DNA of 64,000 nt, taken from NCBI GenBank assembly GCA_037013495.1, contig CM072806.1, forward strand, positions 7,246,001 through 7,310,000, read 5' to 3'. Below are positions 38,504-49,167 of this stretch, piece by piece. The translations under genes and the position numbers were made by a program. Positions within the stretch are counted from its first letter, which is position 1. Every line of letters starts with the position of its first letter. The notes under the pieces are model-generated. The model did no database searches. It was not told the DNA's origin and saw only the letters and a list, made by a program, of their open reading frames with translations. The DNA is from Hippophae tibetana. Taxonomy: Eukaryota; Streptophyta; Magnoliopsida; Rosales; Elaeagnaceae.

Positions 38504-39523
38504 TTACCCATAAATGTAATGAAAGCAATAACCTGTAGTGGACCTGCGATCAGTAGGATCTCCTACCCAATTATCATCATAGAATGAACGAAGTACTAAA
38601 GAAGACTGAACTGAGTAGAAAAGGCCATGAAAGATAGTGCCTTTCAAGTATCGTAGAATACGCAGAACAACAACATAATGAGTCGATCGTGGAGCAGACA
38701 GATACTGGCTCACCTGATGAACATCATAAGAGATGTATGGACGAGTAATTGAAAGATAAACCAGACTGCCAACCAATCGTCTATAAAGAGAGGGATTAGA
38801 CAGTAGTTGCCTCTCTGATGGTATCAGATGCGTATCAAATTCAACTGGAGTGTCAACATTCTTGCTGTCAGTGAGTCCAGCTTGAGATATGAGGTCAGAT
38901 GCATACTTTTCTTGAATAATGTAAAGACCATCTGTGGAACGAGTAATCTCAAGGCCCAAGAAATAGCTTAAATGTCTAAGGTCTTTCATCTCAAACTACT
39001 GACTAAGAAAATCCTTGAGTTCTTGAATGCCACTGAGGTCATCACCAGTTATGATCATATCATCACAAAAAAGAAGAAGCAAAATGGTGCCTTTATCATT
39101 GCGATGAAAAAATAAGGCAGAATCATAAGGACTGGCAGTGTAACCCAAGCGAAGGATGGTGGAGCTGAATTTGGAAAACCATGCTCGTGGAGCTTGTTTA
39201 AGGCCATAAATTGCACGTTGAAGGCGACAAACCTTATTTGTTTCAACAGAAAGACCAGGAGGAGGTTTCATATAGACTTCTTCATGCATATCACTATTAA
39301 GGAATGCATTTTTAACATCCATCTGAAAAAGGTCCCATTTACTAGCAACAGCAACAACGAAGATGGTACGAACAGAGGAAATACGGGCAACTGGAGCAAA
39401 AGTCTCTTCATAATCAATCCCATACTCTTGTGTAAAACCTCTTGCTACAAGACGAGCCTTGTAGCGATCGATAGACCCATCAGAGCGAGTCTTGATCTTA
39501 TAGATCCACTTACTACCAACCAC
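38504..39523 (-). pseudogene. copia reverse transcriptase and partial RNase H
   Basis: Two adjoining frames (39523-38996 and 38989-38504) cover the RT palm and the connection to RNase H. Visible landmarks are KWIYKIKTRSDG, YKARLVARGFTQ, QMDVKNAFLN, AIYGLKQAPRAW and the catalytic FCDDM (YVDDM in most copia elements), then the GLEITRSTDGLY region and RRSTTGYCF. A stop with a frame change separates the two halves at about 38990. The RNase H C-terminal half is absent. Confidence 0.88.
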
Positions 39524-39583
39524 AGATTGGATAGGAGGGAGAGTAACAAGATCTCAAGTATGGTTTTTGGTTAATGCATCAAT

Positions 39584-40938
39584 TTATTCTTTCATTGCAA
39601 TCTGCCAAGAAGGGTTAGTAGATGCCTCACGATAGGTGTGAGGCTCATGGAGTGTAGTAAGGGCAGTGTAACAATGATAGTCAAGTAAATGTGTAGGAAT
39701 GGATCTTACTCGGGTTGAGTGGCAAGGTGGAATGTCTTGTTGAGGATCTTCAAGCAGAGCAGGAGCAAGGGACCTATGTTCAAGGTGAGGTAGCTCATTA
39801 TCAACATGTTCTTCTACAACTTGTTCTTCTACGACCTGTCTAAGAGAATCATCAAAAATATCTGAAGATTGAATAGTGAAGTCCAAAGATGGATTAGAAG
39901 TATCTATAGAAAGAACAAGAGACTCATTTGGAAAAATTTCTAAAACATTCGAATTAGTTAGGGAAGAACGAAAGTGAGAAAGTTCAACAAATAAGCGGTG
40001 TTCCCAAAAGACAACATTACGGGAAATACGGAGACAATGTAAGACAGGATCATAGCATCGATACCCTTTTTGAGTTTCACCATAACCAAAAAAACAACAA
40101 AGTCTAGATCGAGGCTCAAGTTTGTTGTGTTCATGAGGCTGAAGAAGAACGAAACAAAGAAATCCGAATGAGCGAAGGTAATGATAGTTAGGAGATGATC
40201 CAAAAGGCGTTCATACAGAGTCTGATTATGAATGATAGTGCTTGGAATGCGATTAATGGCATAAACAGCATGAAAAATAGCTTCACCCCAAAATGGGGCA
40301 GGAACTTTGGTAGAGAAAAGAGGAGCACGAACAGTGTCAAGAATATGACGAAGTTTTCTTTCGGCTCGACCATTTTGTTGAAAGGTTCCTGGACAGGTTA
40401 GATGATGTACAGTGCCATAGGAGTGTAACAGAGTTTGAAAAGAATTTTGAGTATATTCAAGAGCATTATCAGATCGAAGAGTTTTGATATGTTTGGAGAA
40501 TTGTGTTTCAACCATTTTTGCAAAGTTACTATATATTGATAAGATTTTAGAACGAGATTTCATTGGAAAGATCCAACTATAACGAGAATAATCATCAATA
40601 AAAACAACAAAATATCGAGATCCACCAATACTAGTAACAGGAAAAGGTCCCCAAACATCATAATGAATTAACTCAAAAATACTATTAGAGATAGATTTAC
40701 TATTATTGAAAGGTAAAGCTGACTGTTTTCCTAACTGACATGAAGTACAATCAAAATTATCTTTGGACACAGAACCCAATAGACCTTTAGAAGCTAACTG
40801 TTGTACCCGAGATGATGGGGCATGACCAAGCCGAGAATGCCAAAGTGCGAGAGAAGGTAAGGGAGAAACTACAGCAGTTGTAGCAGCAACAGAGGCAGAA
40901 GCAACATGTGGAAGATGAAGATTGTTTACGGGAAACAT
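39584..40938 (-). pseudogene. copia integrase and Pro-rich linker
   Basis: Frame 40938-39958 holds the pre-integrase HHCC zinc region (LWHSRLGHA ... CTSCQLGK) and the integrase catalytic core, with Asp in YDVWGP, Asp in LRSDNALEY and Glu in QNGRAERK forming the DDE set. A frameshift near 40130-40200 scrambles the C-terminal part. Frame 39886-39584 continues as the acidic, Pro-rich linker (CHSTRVRSIPTHLLDY) that precedes RT and ends at a premature stop after IAMKE. Confidence 0.85.
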
Positions 40939-40986
40939 ACGCCCGACCCTAGGACCGGTCCCAAGCTCTTGCCTCGTCCTCAGATC

Positions 40987-42272
40987 CTACATAATACACC
41001 CAAAATAGTCAAAAATAAGGCAATATCCTAGTTTAGCTAATTGTCCCACAGAGCATAAATTATAGGATAGGTCAGGTACATGAAAAACCCTAGGAACAAA
41101 GAGGGTAGAGGTCGAAAAAAAACCTAGACTATTCCAATGAATGGTAGAACCATCAGCTATATGAATATTAAGGGGATGTGGTGCAGGGTCAAGTTTGGAG
41201 AATAAAGATGAGTGAGGTGTCATGTGATTGCAACATGTAGAGTCAAAAAGCCAAGTTTGAGACTTACCGAGCAAAACTGAGAGGGTAGTGGAAAGAGATG
41301 CATTACCAGCCATTTGAACAGCCTGAGTTATGATCTTCTGTAGTTCAATGAAGGAGAGGTTGATAGTGGATTCAGAAGACTGGGACTCTGCTGAACTAGA
41401 AGGCATCAACGAAGTAGGCTCAGTATTAACAACAACATCAGTAGATTTGTTGCGACGGTAATAAGTCTCAATGGTGTGGCCATGACGCTTGCAACAATTG
41501 CAGAACCTTTTATTGCTCTGCCTGCGACAATTGTAAAAGCCAGAGGAATCACCTGATTGCTGAGGTTGTTCAATGGTAGGAGCAGGAGGAGTAATAGCCA
41601 AAACATTGAGTTTATTCTAGGTTTGAAGGGTTGCAAGTCGAGCTTCTTCTCTAACAAACTCATTTACAACAGTATCAAGATAGGGATGAGGACTACGATT
41701 AAAAAGCTGACCTCGGATTGGCTCAAAGTCCTTGTGGAGTGACATCAAGAACTCATAGAGACGAAATTCATCCCTAATTGTAGCATATTGTTGAGCATCT
41801 ATTGAGCATGCCCAAATTGGATCACAAAGGTCAATTTGGTCCCAAAGGAAGCGAAGTTGATCAAAGTAGTCATTGATGGATTGCCCTAGTCCCTGATGAA
41901 GTTTATGCAATTCAAATATTAGTTGATATTTCATGGTTCTGTGAGTAGTAGAGTACCTTTTGGCCAACATATCCCATGCTGATTTGGCATCATCAAATTG
42001 CCTAACAAATTAGAGATGGATGGAATGGAAGTATTCCGAATCCATGTGAGGATCATGTGGTTGTGACTATCTCATTCAATCATGCGACGAAGAAAGATAG
42101 CATCTTCTTCACTTGCTTCTTTAACAGGAATAATAATTGCACCAGTACAATAATGCCAGAGCATATGACCCTTAAGAAAACTACGCATAGCTTGAGACCA
42201 TGACAAGTAATTCTTAGTCCCCTCTAATATAGTATTTATAGGGCAAGAAACAAAAGTATCATTTTTATCCAT
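40987..42272 (-). pseudogene. copia gag and protease
   Basis: The gag ATG is at 42272 (MDKNDTFVSCP, followed by NYLSWSQAMRSFLKG, the usual copia gag entry motif). That frame stops at 42072. The gag core resumes at 41970-41617 (MKYQLIFELHKLHQGLG, then YLDTVVNEFVREEARL, UBN2-like). The last frame, 41601-40987, has a degenerate zinc knuckle (FCNCCKRHGHTIETYYRR) and the protease segment WLFDSTCCNHMT, where family members normally have a DSG or DTG triplet. It ends in TAG at CIM*DLRT. Confidence 0.85.
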
Positions 42273-42299
42273 TTGAAAACACAATATGCAAAAACAGAC

Positions 42300-43070
42300 T
42301 GCAAAAACGAGATCTACGCAAAAAACTGGGTAGGGTGAACCTGTATTGCGAAAATACGGTCAACGGACAGTCCGGTCAACGGTCAACGGGCAATCCGGTC
42401 GCCGGTCAATAGGTAGTACAGTCAGCTTGGTCAACGGTCAGATTGATCAGGCCGGTCAACAGTCAGATCGGTCAGGCCGGTCACGATTAGCGGGTTCTGT
42501 GACGTCAGTTGGAGGTGATGATGATGTCAGCCCTACGCAAGGTACTGATGGCGTCACGAGCAGAGCGCGTCGTGCTTGGCACGTCAGATCCACGCGCAGT
42601 TGCTGTTGGTGGCGCGTGAGAGCACGTACGGAGGCTTATGACTGTGATACTTACACGGTTATATAGATTGGGTCGCGGCGATCACAATGGTATCTGTAGA
42701 TAGGTCGTCGGGTTAAGATAACGGCAGCGGCGCGTGAAGGATGTGCAGATTGGTTGTGCGATGCGTGATGGAGCGTGCGGTGTCCGATGGTTGCGATACT
42801 TCCACGGTTGTGTAGATTCGGTTGAGCCGATCATAGTGGTATATGCAGAAAAAAATTCGGAACAATATGCACGGCGGCAACGGTGATTGCAGTTGTTTGT
42901 ATAGTGCGAAACTCCTTAACAACGGTCACTGTAGTTTCAGAACCTAAGGACAACGGCTGAAAGACGTCGGAGGTTCAACGGTGAATGATTGCAGCGGCTA
43001 TTGTGACAGCGAAAGCTATAAGGGTTGAGTAACACCAAAAAAGAAAACACTGCTAGAAAGACAATAATAG
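42300..43070 (-). repeat. GC-rich repetitive leader of copia family 3
   Basis: The untranslated leader between LTR and gag is strikingly G+C- and CpG-rich for this window. It contains many degenerate copies of a ggtcaacggtcag / ccggtcaac word, especially 42355-42490. No open frame on the sense strand spans it; the 106-codon frame on the plus strand (42346-42666) is a by-product of the composition. Confidence 0.7.
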
Positions 43071-43084
43071 TGGCTCTGATACCA
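43071..43084 (-). other. primer-binding site (initiator tRNA-Met)
   Basis: On the minus strand this reads TGGTATCAGAGCCA, a full-length match to the complement of the initiator tRNA-Met 3' end, immediately after the 5' LTR. Confidence 0.92.
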
Positions 43085-43238
43085 TGTTAGAAATACTTAA
43101 TGATTGTATTCTATTCTGTGAATAAATGAATATATATGGTGCCTTTATATAGGAGTTAAAAGTAAACTAGATATGTCAAAAATAAAGAGATATACATTAG
43201 CATATATATATATATATATTAATATAAACCGTATAACA
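43085..43238 (-). repeat. 5' LTR of copia family 3, copy 2
   Basis: 154 bp; the minus strand starts TGTTATACGG and ends GTATTTCTAACA. It contains a (TA)n run and the TATA-like cctatataaagg. The boundary is fixed on one side by the adjacent primer-binding site. Confidence 0.85.
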
Positions 43239-43330
43239 TCGAAATCATTTGGTGTCGTTATATTATATAATAACGTGTTATTTAAAATAATTTAAATTCA
43301 ATATTAATATAAAAAAATTAAAACAATAAA

Positions 43331-43523
43331 TATTTAATATTTAATAAAAATATTAATATAATTAATAAGATTTATATTTCAAAAATAAGGAATAACACTT
43401 CCAGCTTCAGTTTCATTTGCCAACATCTATTTAATATTTAATAAAAATATTAATATAATTAATAAGATTTATATTTCAAAAATAAGGAATAACACTTCCA
43501 GCTTCAGTTTCATTTGACAACAT
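43331..43523. repeat. 97-bp tandem duplication
   Basis: Copies at 43331-43427 and 43428-43523 are identical by eye except for one base near the end (tttgccaac versus tttgacaac). Such low divergence in non-coding DNA indicates a recent event. Confidence 0.92.
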
Positions 43524-43628
43524 TTTGTATTGTTATTGGAATTGATTGGTGATAAAAATAACTGAATGCCAACGTAATTTGTCATAATTTAAGAGTAATG
43601 CTAAGGAGCGGCTCATCTTACAATCAGG

Positions 43629-43705
43629 CTATCACTTTAGACTTCAATTAAATAGAGATTATTTTTTGGGATAAGACTGTCGCTTTAGATTTCAATTAAA
43701 TAGAG
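43629..43705. repeat. short local duplication
   Basis: The phrase ttcaattaaatagaga, preceded by a ctttaga word, occurs at 43629-43658 and again at 43676-43705, 47 bases apart, with a few substitutions. Confidence 0.75.
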
Positions 43706-46240
43706 AACTTTTTTTCTATAATATATGTATAGATATTAAAAACATAGTATTATAAAAAAAATTAAAAATATATTAAAATTAAAAAGTATATTGTATATTT
43801 AATTATTATTATTTTATATATAACTAATTAATTAATTAAAAAATGAACCTTTCATGTTATTTTGTGTCTTAGTTTTCTTATCAACACAAAAATAAAAATT
43901 ATATGTCGAACAATTTAAAGACATTAAGTAATATATTTTGTGGAATTATGTTTTTTCTCTTTAGTTATTCTTTAATATTGTTTCCTTTTTTTAATTTTTA
44001 ACATATTAAAAATATTTATTTTAAATTTCAAATATATATGTGTGTTTTATCTCTAAATAATTATGAAGAAATTAACTCCTAAATTTTTTATTTTACATTA
44101 AACTTTTTTCCAAAATAATTACTAATACGTTCTCGATTGTCAAATCTCATTTCTAATAAAGTTCAAAACTTTTACATAAGTTTTTTTCATAAGTTTTTTT
44201 TAAAAGTATTTGCTCATCTTATAACAAAGCTCAATCAAATATGTTTATTTATTCATATTTTAGTTTTTAGTTTTATTTACATTTTAAATTTAATATTAAC
44301 AGATACAATTTTTTTAATTACTTAATCAATTTTTTTTATTTTACCTTTTATATTTGAAAAATATATAATACCAAGCATTATGTAACGATGTAAAATTTTA
44401 TTTTTTAATATTTATTTATTTTAAATATTAAGTGTATGTACTCCTCACTTAATAAATATTTTTAATGCATGATTAAAAGTATATATTTGTTATTTTTATC
44501 GTTCGAGAAAAAAAACTTAATTATTGATGACCAAGCAAAATATATTTTAGTTATTTATTTGATATAAATGTTTAATTAAATTATTAAAAATAAAAGGAAA
44601 TCTTTTACTTATATTATTTTAATATAAAATTATTTAAAGCCTTAATTTCATGTCTTCTTTTTTCTTAAGCTTACACACTCATTTAGGCTATATAGTTGTG
44701 ATATATGATATGTATTAAATGAAATGTTAATTATTAATTAAATATTAAATGATAAACGAATGCATCAATTCCAAATTTTTATTTAAATATGGATTTTTAC
44801 AATAATAAATTATTTTTACTAAATTGTTAAATAGATAATATTTTTAACTTATTAGATATTTTAAATTGGTACTAACAAAAGCAAAATTAACTCTAATTTA
44901 ATTACACTAATAAATAATTATGGGTAAAAAATTATACACAAAAATTTAAGTGATTTAACTTTTTAATATAACAAATTTATTTTATTTATTTATCAGCGAC
45001 ATGAAAAAAAAAATCTATTAATAAATCTTGAAGAGTACAAACACTAATACAAAATCCACTTAAAAAAACACAAACCTAAGTACTCAAAATTGCTCTCATT
45101 AATTTATCTTTAATATTACAAGAAAAATTAACAAACATGCAAGATATTAGAGAGCCAATATGTGAATAATTCTGCAGCAAATCGAATGAGTTAATTTATT
45201 GAATTGCAATCCATATTTTTTGTAACACTTAAAAAAACATTAAACTGTAGTGGTAAGCTTCTTCCAATTTTTTTGTTGGGTCAAAGTAAGCTTCTTTCAA
45301 ATTGTAGCAACGTTAAATCCCTGAGTTTGAATCACGATCTTTTCTCTATTGAATTTTACTCATTTTTAAATCTCACACTTTAAAAATACATTTAATGATT
45401 CACATAATTCAATATTATTAAATAAATCCTTTATTAAAAATAAAATTAAAAATATAAAATAATCATTAGTTAAAAAATATCAGTATATAAAATGATCAAG
45501 AGAAGATTCACTCCTTAAATCCCTATAGTAAACAAATCTGCTCAAATTAAAAGGAAGGTGGGAGTTGATTGATTCGAAATTTCAACTCATCAGCCCAAGA
45601 AAAGGCTATGATGCAACTCGTCCAAGCTCTATTATGGAGTTTTACTCAAAAGCACCATAAAAAATTAGTTTGTTTATATTACTGTGATGTTTCAATCACT
45701 TAGTTTTCATAAAATACATATAAATACCTTTAAAATTGAAACATTTTAGTAACTATTTATTATAAAAAAATTCACAATTTAGTCATATTTTTAATAAAAA
45801 TTATATGATTAAAATATCACAATTTTAAAGATTAAAAGACATATATATCCTTTATGAAAGATGATTAAAAAATATATTTAAATAAATTAAAGTTGTGAGG
45901 TAATCAGTTGAATAATATGTTAGAATATACAACTCTAAATTTATTAATATTGTATCCAAACAATTAAACAAACTATTTGTATTATACTCACAATAAAACA
46001 TACTATAATATCTTTTAAAGACAACTCATAAATTGAATAGAAATATAAACACTCAAAAAGAAAGTTTTCAATTCACACTCAAACTAAGAATATAAAGACT
46101 TATTTGTGTTTTGATGAGGATAATTAAACCAAATGTAAGGTAGACTACTTATAGTTCTCACCATGCAATCTACACCACACAAATATAAAATTAAAAAATA
46201 GTTATAACTAAATAAGTATTATCTACACACTTCTCTTTTA
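43706..46240. other. AT-rich intergenic DNA
   Basis: No supported gene. Around 45245-45390 a stretch with gtagtggtaagcttc and gagtttgaatcacg is vaguely SINE-like but lacks a clear tail or target duplication. Confidence 0.5.
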
Positions 46241-46357
46241 TACGTCCTTCAACCACTCTATTTATTTTTATACATCATTCAATCATTTCATTTATTTTCT
46301 TACATCTTTCAACCACTCTATTTATTTTTCACATCCTTCAACTATTTCATTTATTGG
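46241..46357. repeat. 30-bp imperfect tandem repeat, four copies
   Basis: Units begin tacgtccttc, tacatcattc, tacatctttc and cacatccttc, each followed by aa-cactcta or aa-catttca and then tttatttt. Period is about 30 bases. Confidence 0.85.
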
Positions 46358-49167
46358 GTCGGAGTTGATTTTCAACATAACATAAATGTTACTAATAGAA
46401 AAGAAATTTGGTAGTACACAAGGATGAAAATGTCAACAACATCATCAAACTTGTCACGACAATGTTGTTATTTTCCATATCCCAATATGAAAATGTGATA
46501 CCTATATTTTTTGATTAAATTATCGAGAATGTCAACCAATCATCACTTAAATATTATTATCGTTAAATCATTGTTGAAATGTATTTTTTTGACTAAAATA
46601 TCGATAAAAATATACAAAATATCGAAAATATCAATAAGAAGATGTGATATTTGACATGATACAATGAATCTTATGGGAATTCGTTTTCTTCACATTTTTC
46701 CACCAAAAACATTAGTATGAGGAGTGGTGACAATCCTAGTACTTAATACATATATAATCCATTTGAATTCTCCAAATTGGATGGACTTACAATTTTCTCT
46801 TATTGGTGTCAAATTTGGAAGTAATAAAACTATATACATATGTTATATTAATAATTATAGACAACATTATCTTTACTCCATGATATGGTATTATTATTGT
46901 GTATTTGTAGATAAGAGTGTTTCTTATCCAATCATTGAACCTCCAAGATTGAGTTTTTAGTGGTAATGAGTTTTATGTTTAGTAATTATTTTTTATTTAA
47001 GTAAGTTTGATATTTAATAATTATTGTAATCGTTCCATATATATTTTATTTTTTATTATTTTATATTGAGGTTATAACATATAGATTTCATTTAAAAGTA
47101 AGGCTCATTATATCCGAATACTTTTAAATATAAATAATTAATAATTTTTTTTATATATTATCGAGATTTATCAATTTGTAATAGTTAATACAATTAAATA
47201 GTATACTTAATTATTTTAATTAAGTATTTACTTTATAATATATTGTATAAAAGAATATATATTTATTATATAATATATTAATTAAGTTATAAACTTATTG
47301 ATTAATATAAATATTATAAATATTTAAAAATATATGTTTAAATAAAAAAATTAATTTAAAATTATAATTTTTTATATATTTTATAAAATTTATAAAAAAA
47401 TTCATATTTTTGATAGAGTTATTTTTTCCAAATTTTTTACATTCAAAAGCTTGGTAGTAGATCATCACTCCTATATGTAGCAATTGATTGTATACACTTA
47501 TTGTATGCGTCAAATAAAGTATTTTCTTAGTCATAGCGTGCAAGTGTAATGTTTGAAAGAATGCTTTTAACGATTGGTTTAATTTTTGATTTTTTAATTT
47601 TTTAAGTGATTTTATAATCAATTATATTTGATAATGATTATTTATTTTAAATTTTTTTTAAGGATTCACTATTAAAATATAGGATAAATAGATATTTTTT
47701 AATCAAATTTTAGATTTTTTTTTTATTTTTATAAAATATTTTTTTAGAGAGTAAATAAAATTTTATGACTTTTATATATATAAATATTAGAAGGAAATAA
47801 ATAAAAACAAAAAATTTGTAGATAATAATAAAAAGTTTATTAACTTTTAAAGATTTTGAAAAGAATCAGAAATTAAAAAATATTTTCAAACAATATGTAA
47901 GTAATTTTTAATATTTTTTTAAATTATAAAGTAAAAATTATTATCAAATACATAAATACATTAACAATTAGGGATGACTGAAGATCTATTGAATCCTATT
48001 TCAATATTTTTATTTTTATATTTTATTATTTCTATAAGTTATGTATTTTGGATAAATTCTTTGGTTGATGAGTTTCTGATATTGGCCGAAAAATTTCTTT
48101 TAAAAGCCATCTATTTGGATATATTACATTATACAAACTTATTAATCTAGAGATGGTAATATTTGATTTAGATAAATTTATCAGTAATAAAATAGTTTCT
48201 TTTTTATTAAATGTTTCTAATATTTCAAGTAGAAGTCATAATCTTATAATGAACTCTAAAGGATACACCTCCGAGTAACACATCATTATTATGAGTTTGA
48301 GTTTGTATTAGAAGTGTTAATGATTTTTTAATAATTGAGAGATAAATGATATTTCTTTTGAAATTATGTTTTTAATAATTAACTCTATTAACTATTTTGT
48401 ATAGATGGATGCTACTTCCTATGAAATTCCAAGAAATTGGAAACATGCCTGCTCTAAAATAAAACCATCATCCCTGTACAAAGACGAAGCTAGTTGTTAA
48501 AAAGAAGGGACGATGGCATAAATAACATATCAAAATTTGATAACTAAAAAAGAAAAGATATACATGTCCTAAGGGATAAAATACGAAAACTTACAAATAT
48601 AATTAAGTAATATAAAAACTCAGCTATTTTACTCTTAGTTTTTACTTCAATATAACTTGTGTAAATATTATACACATTATCAAGTATGACGATTATATAT
48701 GGAATTTTTACATAGTGTAAATATTAAGCACCCATTACATTTCTTGTACAAAATTTCACACATTTTTATACATTTAAAAATTCGTTCGACTCTTAACATT
48801 TTTTTAATAAAACACTTTAAATATGCAACTAAACTAGTTTATTTTCGTAAAATATATGAATATAAAATTTACATACAAAAAGGATTATAAAAACCATTCT
48901 CAAAATATAAATCCTAGATCAATCAAAAGTACTATTTTAACACACAAAACAACAATGAGCAAGCGACACATTTCATATATACCCAAATCCATGTACCCTG
49001 AAATAGAAATCCACGCACAATTATTACTAATTTTTTCATGCTTACTAGCATGATCAGCTGCTGCTAATCTAGCTGTGGAATGAATAAAATTACTTTGAAT
49101 CTTTGAAATTAAAAGCAACTCAATAATTAGGCATAAACTTCACACTTTGTCGTCCTTTCGTCTTCTT
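46358..49167. other. AT-rich intergenic DNA
   Basis: The 78-codon frame at 46724-46960 faintly recalls the start of a copia gag (LNSPNWMDLQFSLIGV) but nothing supports it. The last few hundred bases before 49168 should hold the subtilase 3' UTR and terminator. Nothing else stands out. Confidence 0.5.

Larger units (their letters stand above)
38504..43238 (-). mobile_element. copia family 3, copy 2: 3'-truncated, best preserved
   Basis: Reads on the minus strand: 5' LTR (43238-43085), primer-binding site, a GC-rich leader of about 800 bp, gag, protease, integrase, RT and the first part of RNase H. Coding stops abruptly near 38520 after RRSTTGYCF; the rest of RNase H, the polypurine tract and the 3' LTR are missing, and the 3' LTR of the oppositely oriented copy lies only about 40 bp away. 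Frames are interrupted by a modest number of stops and shifts, so it is younger or better preserved than the other elements here but cannot be autonomous. Confidence 0.88.

Noticed and set aside
42346-42666. 106-codon plus-strand frame
   Set aside because: It lies antisense to the GC-rich copia leader and is a composition artefact.
45245-45390. SINE-like stretch
   Set aside because: Weak A- and B-box-like words only; no tail, no flanking duplication and no second copy in the window.
46241-46357. Regularly spaced 30-bp repeats considered as a CRISPR array
   Set aside because: The repeats are adjacent, imperfect and without unique spacers, in plant nuclear DNA.
46724-46960. Possible copia gag start
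   Set aside because: Only a weak LNSPNW..LQFSL resemblance; no LTR, primer site or following gag motifs.
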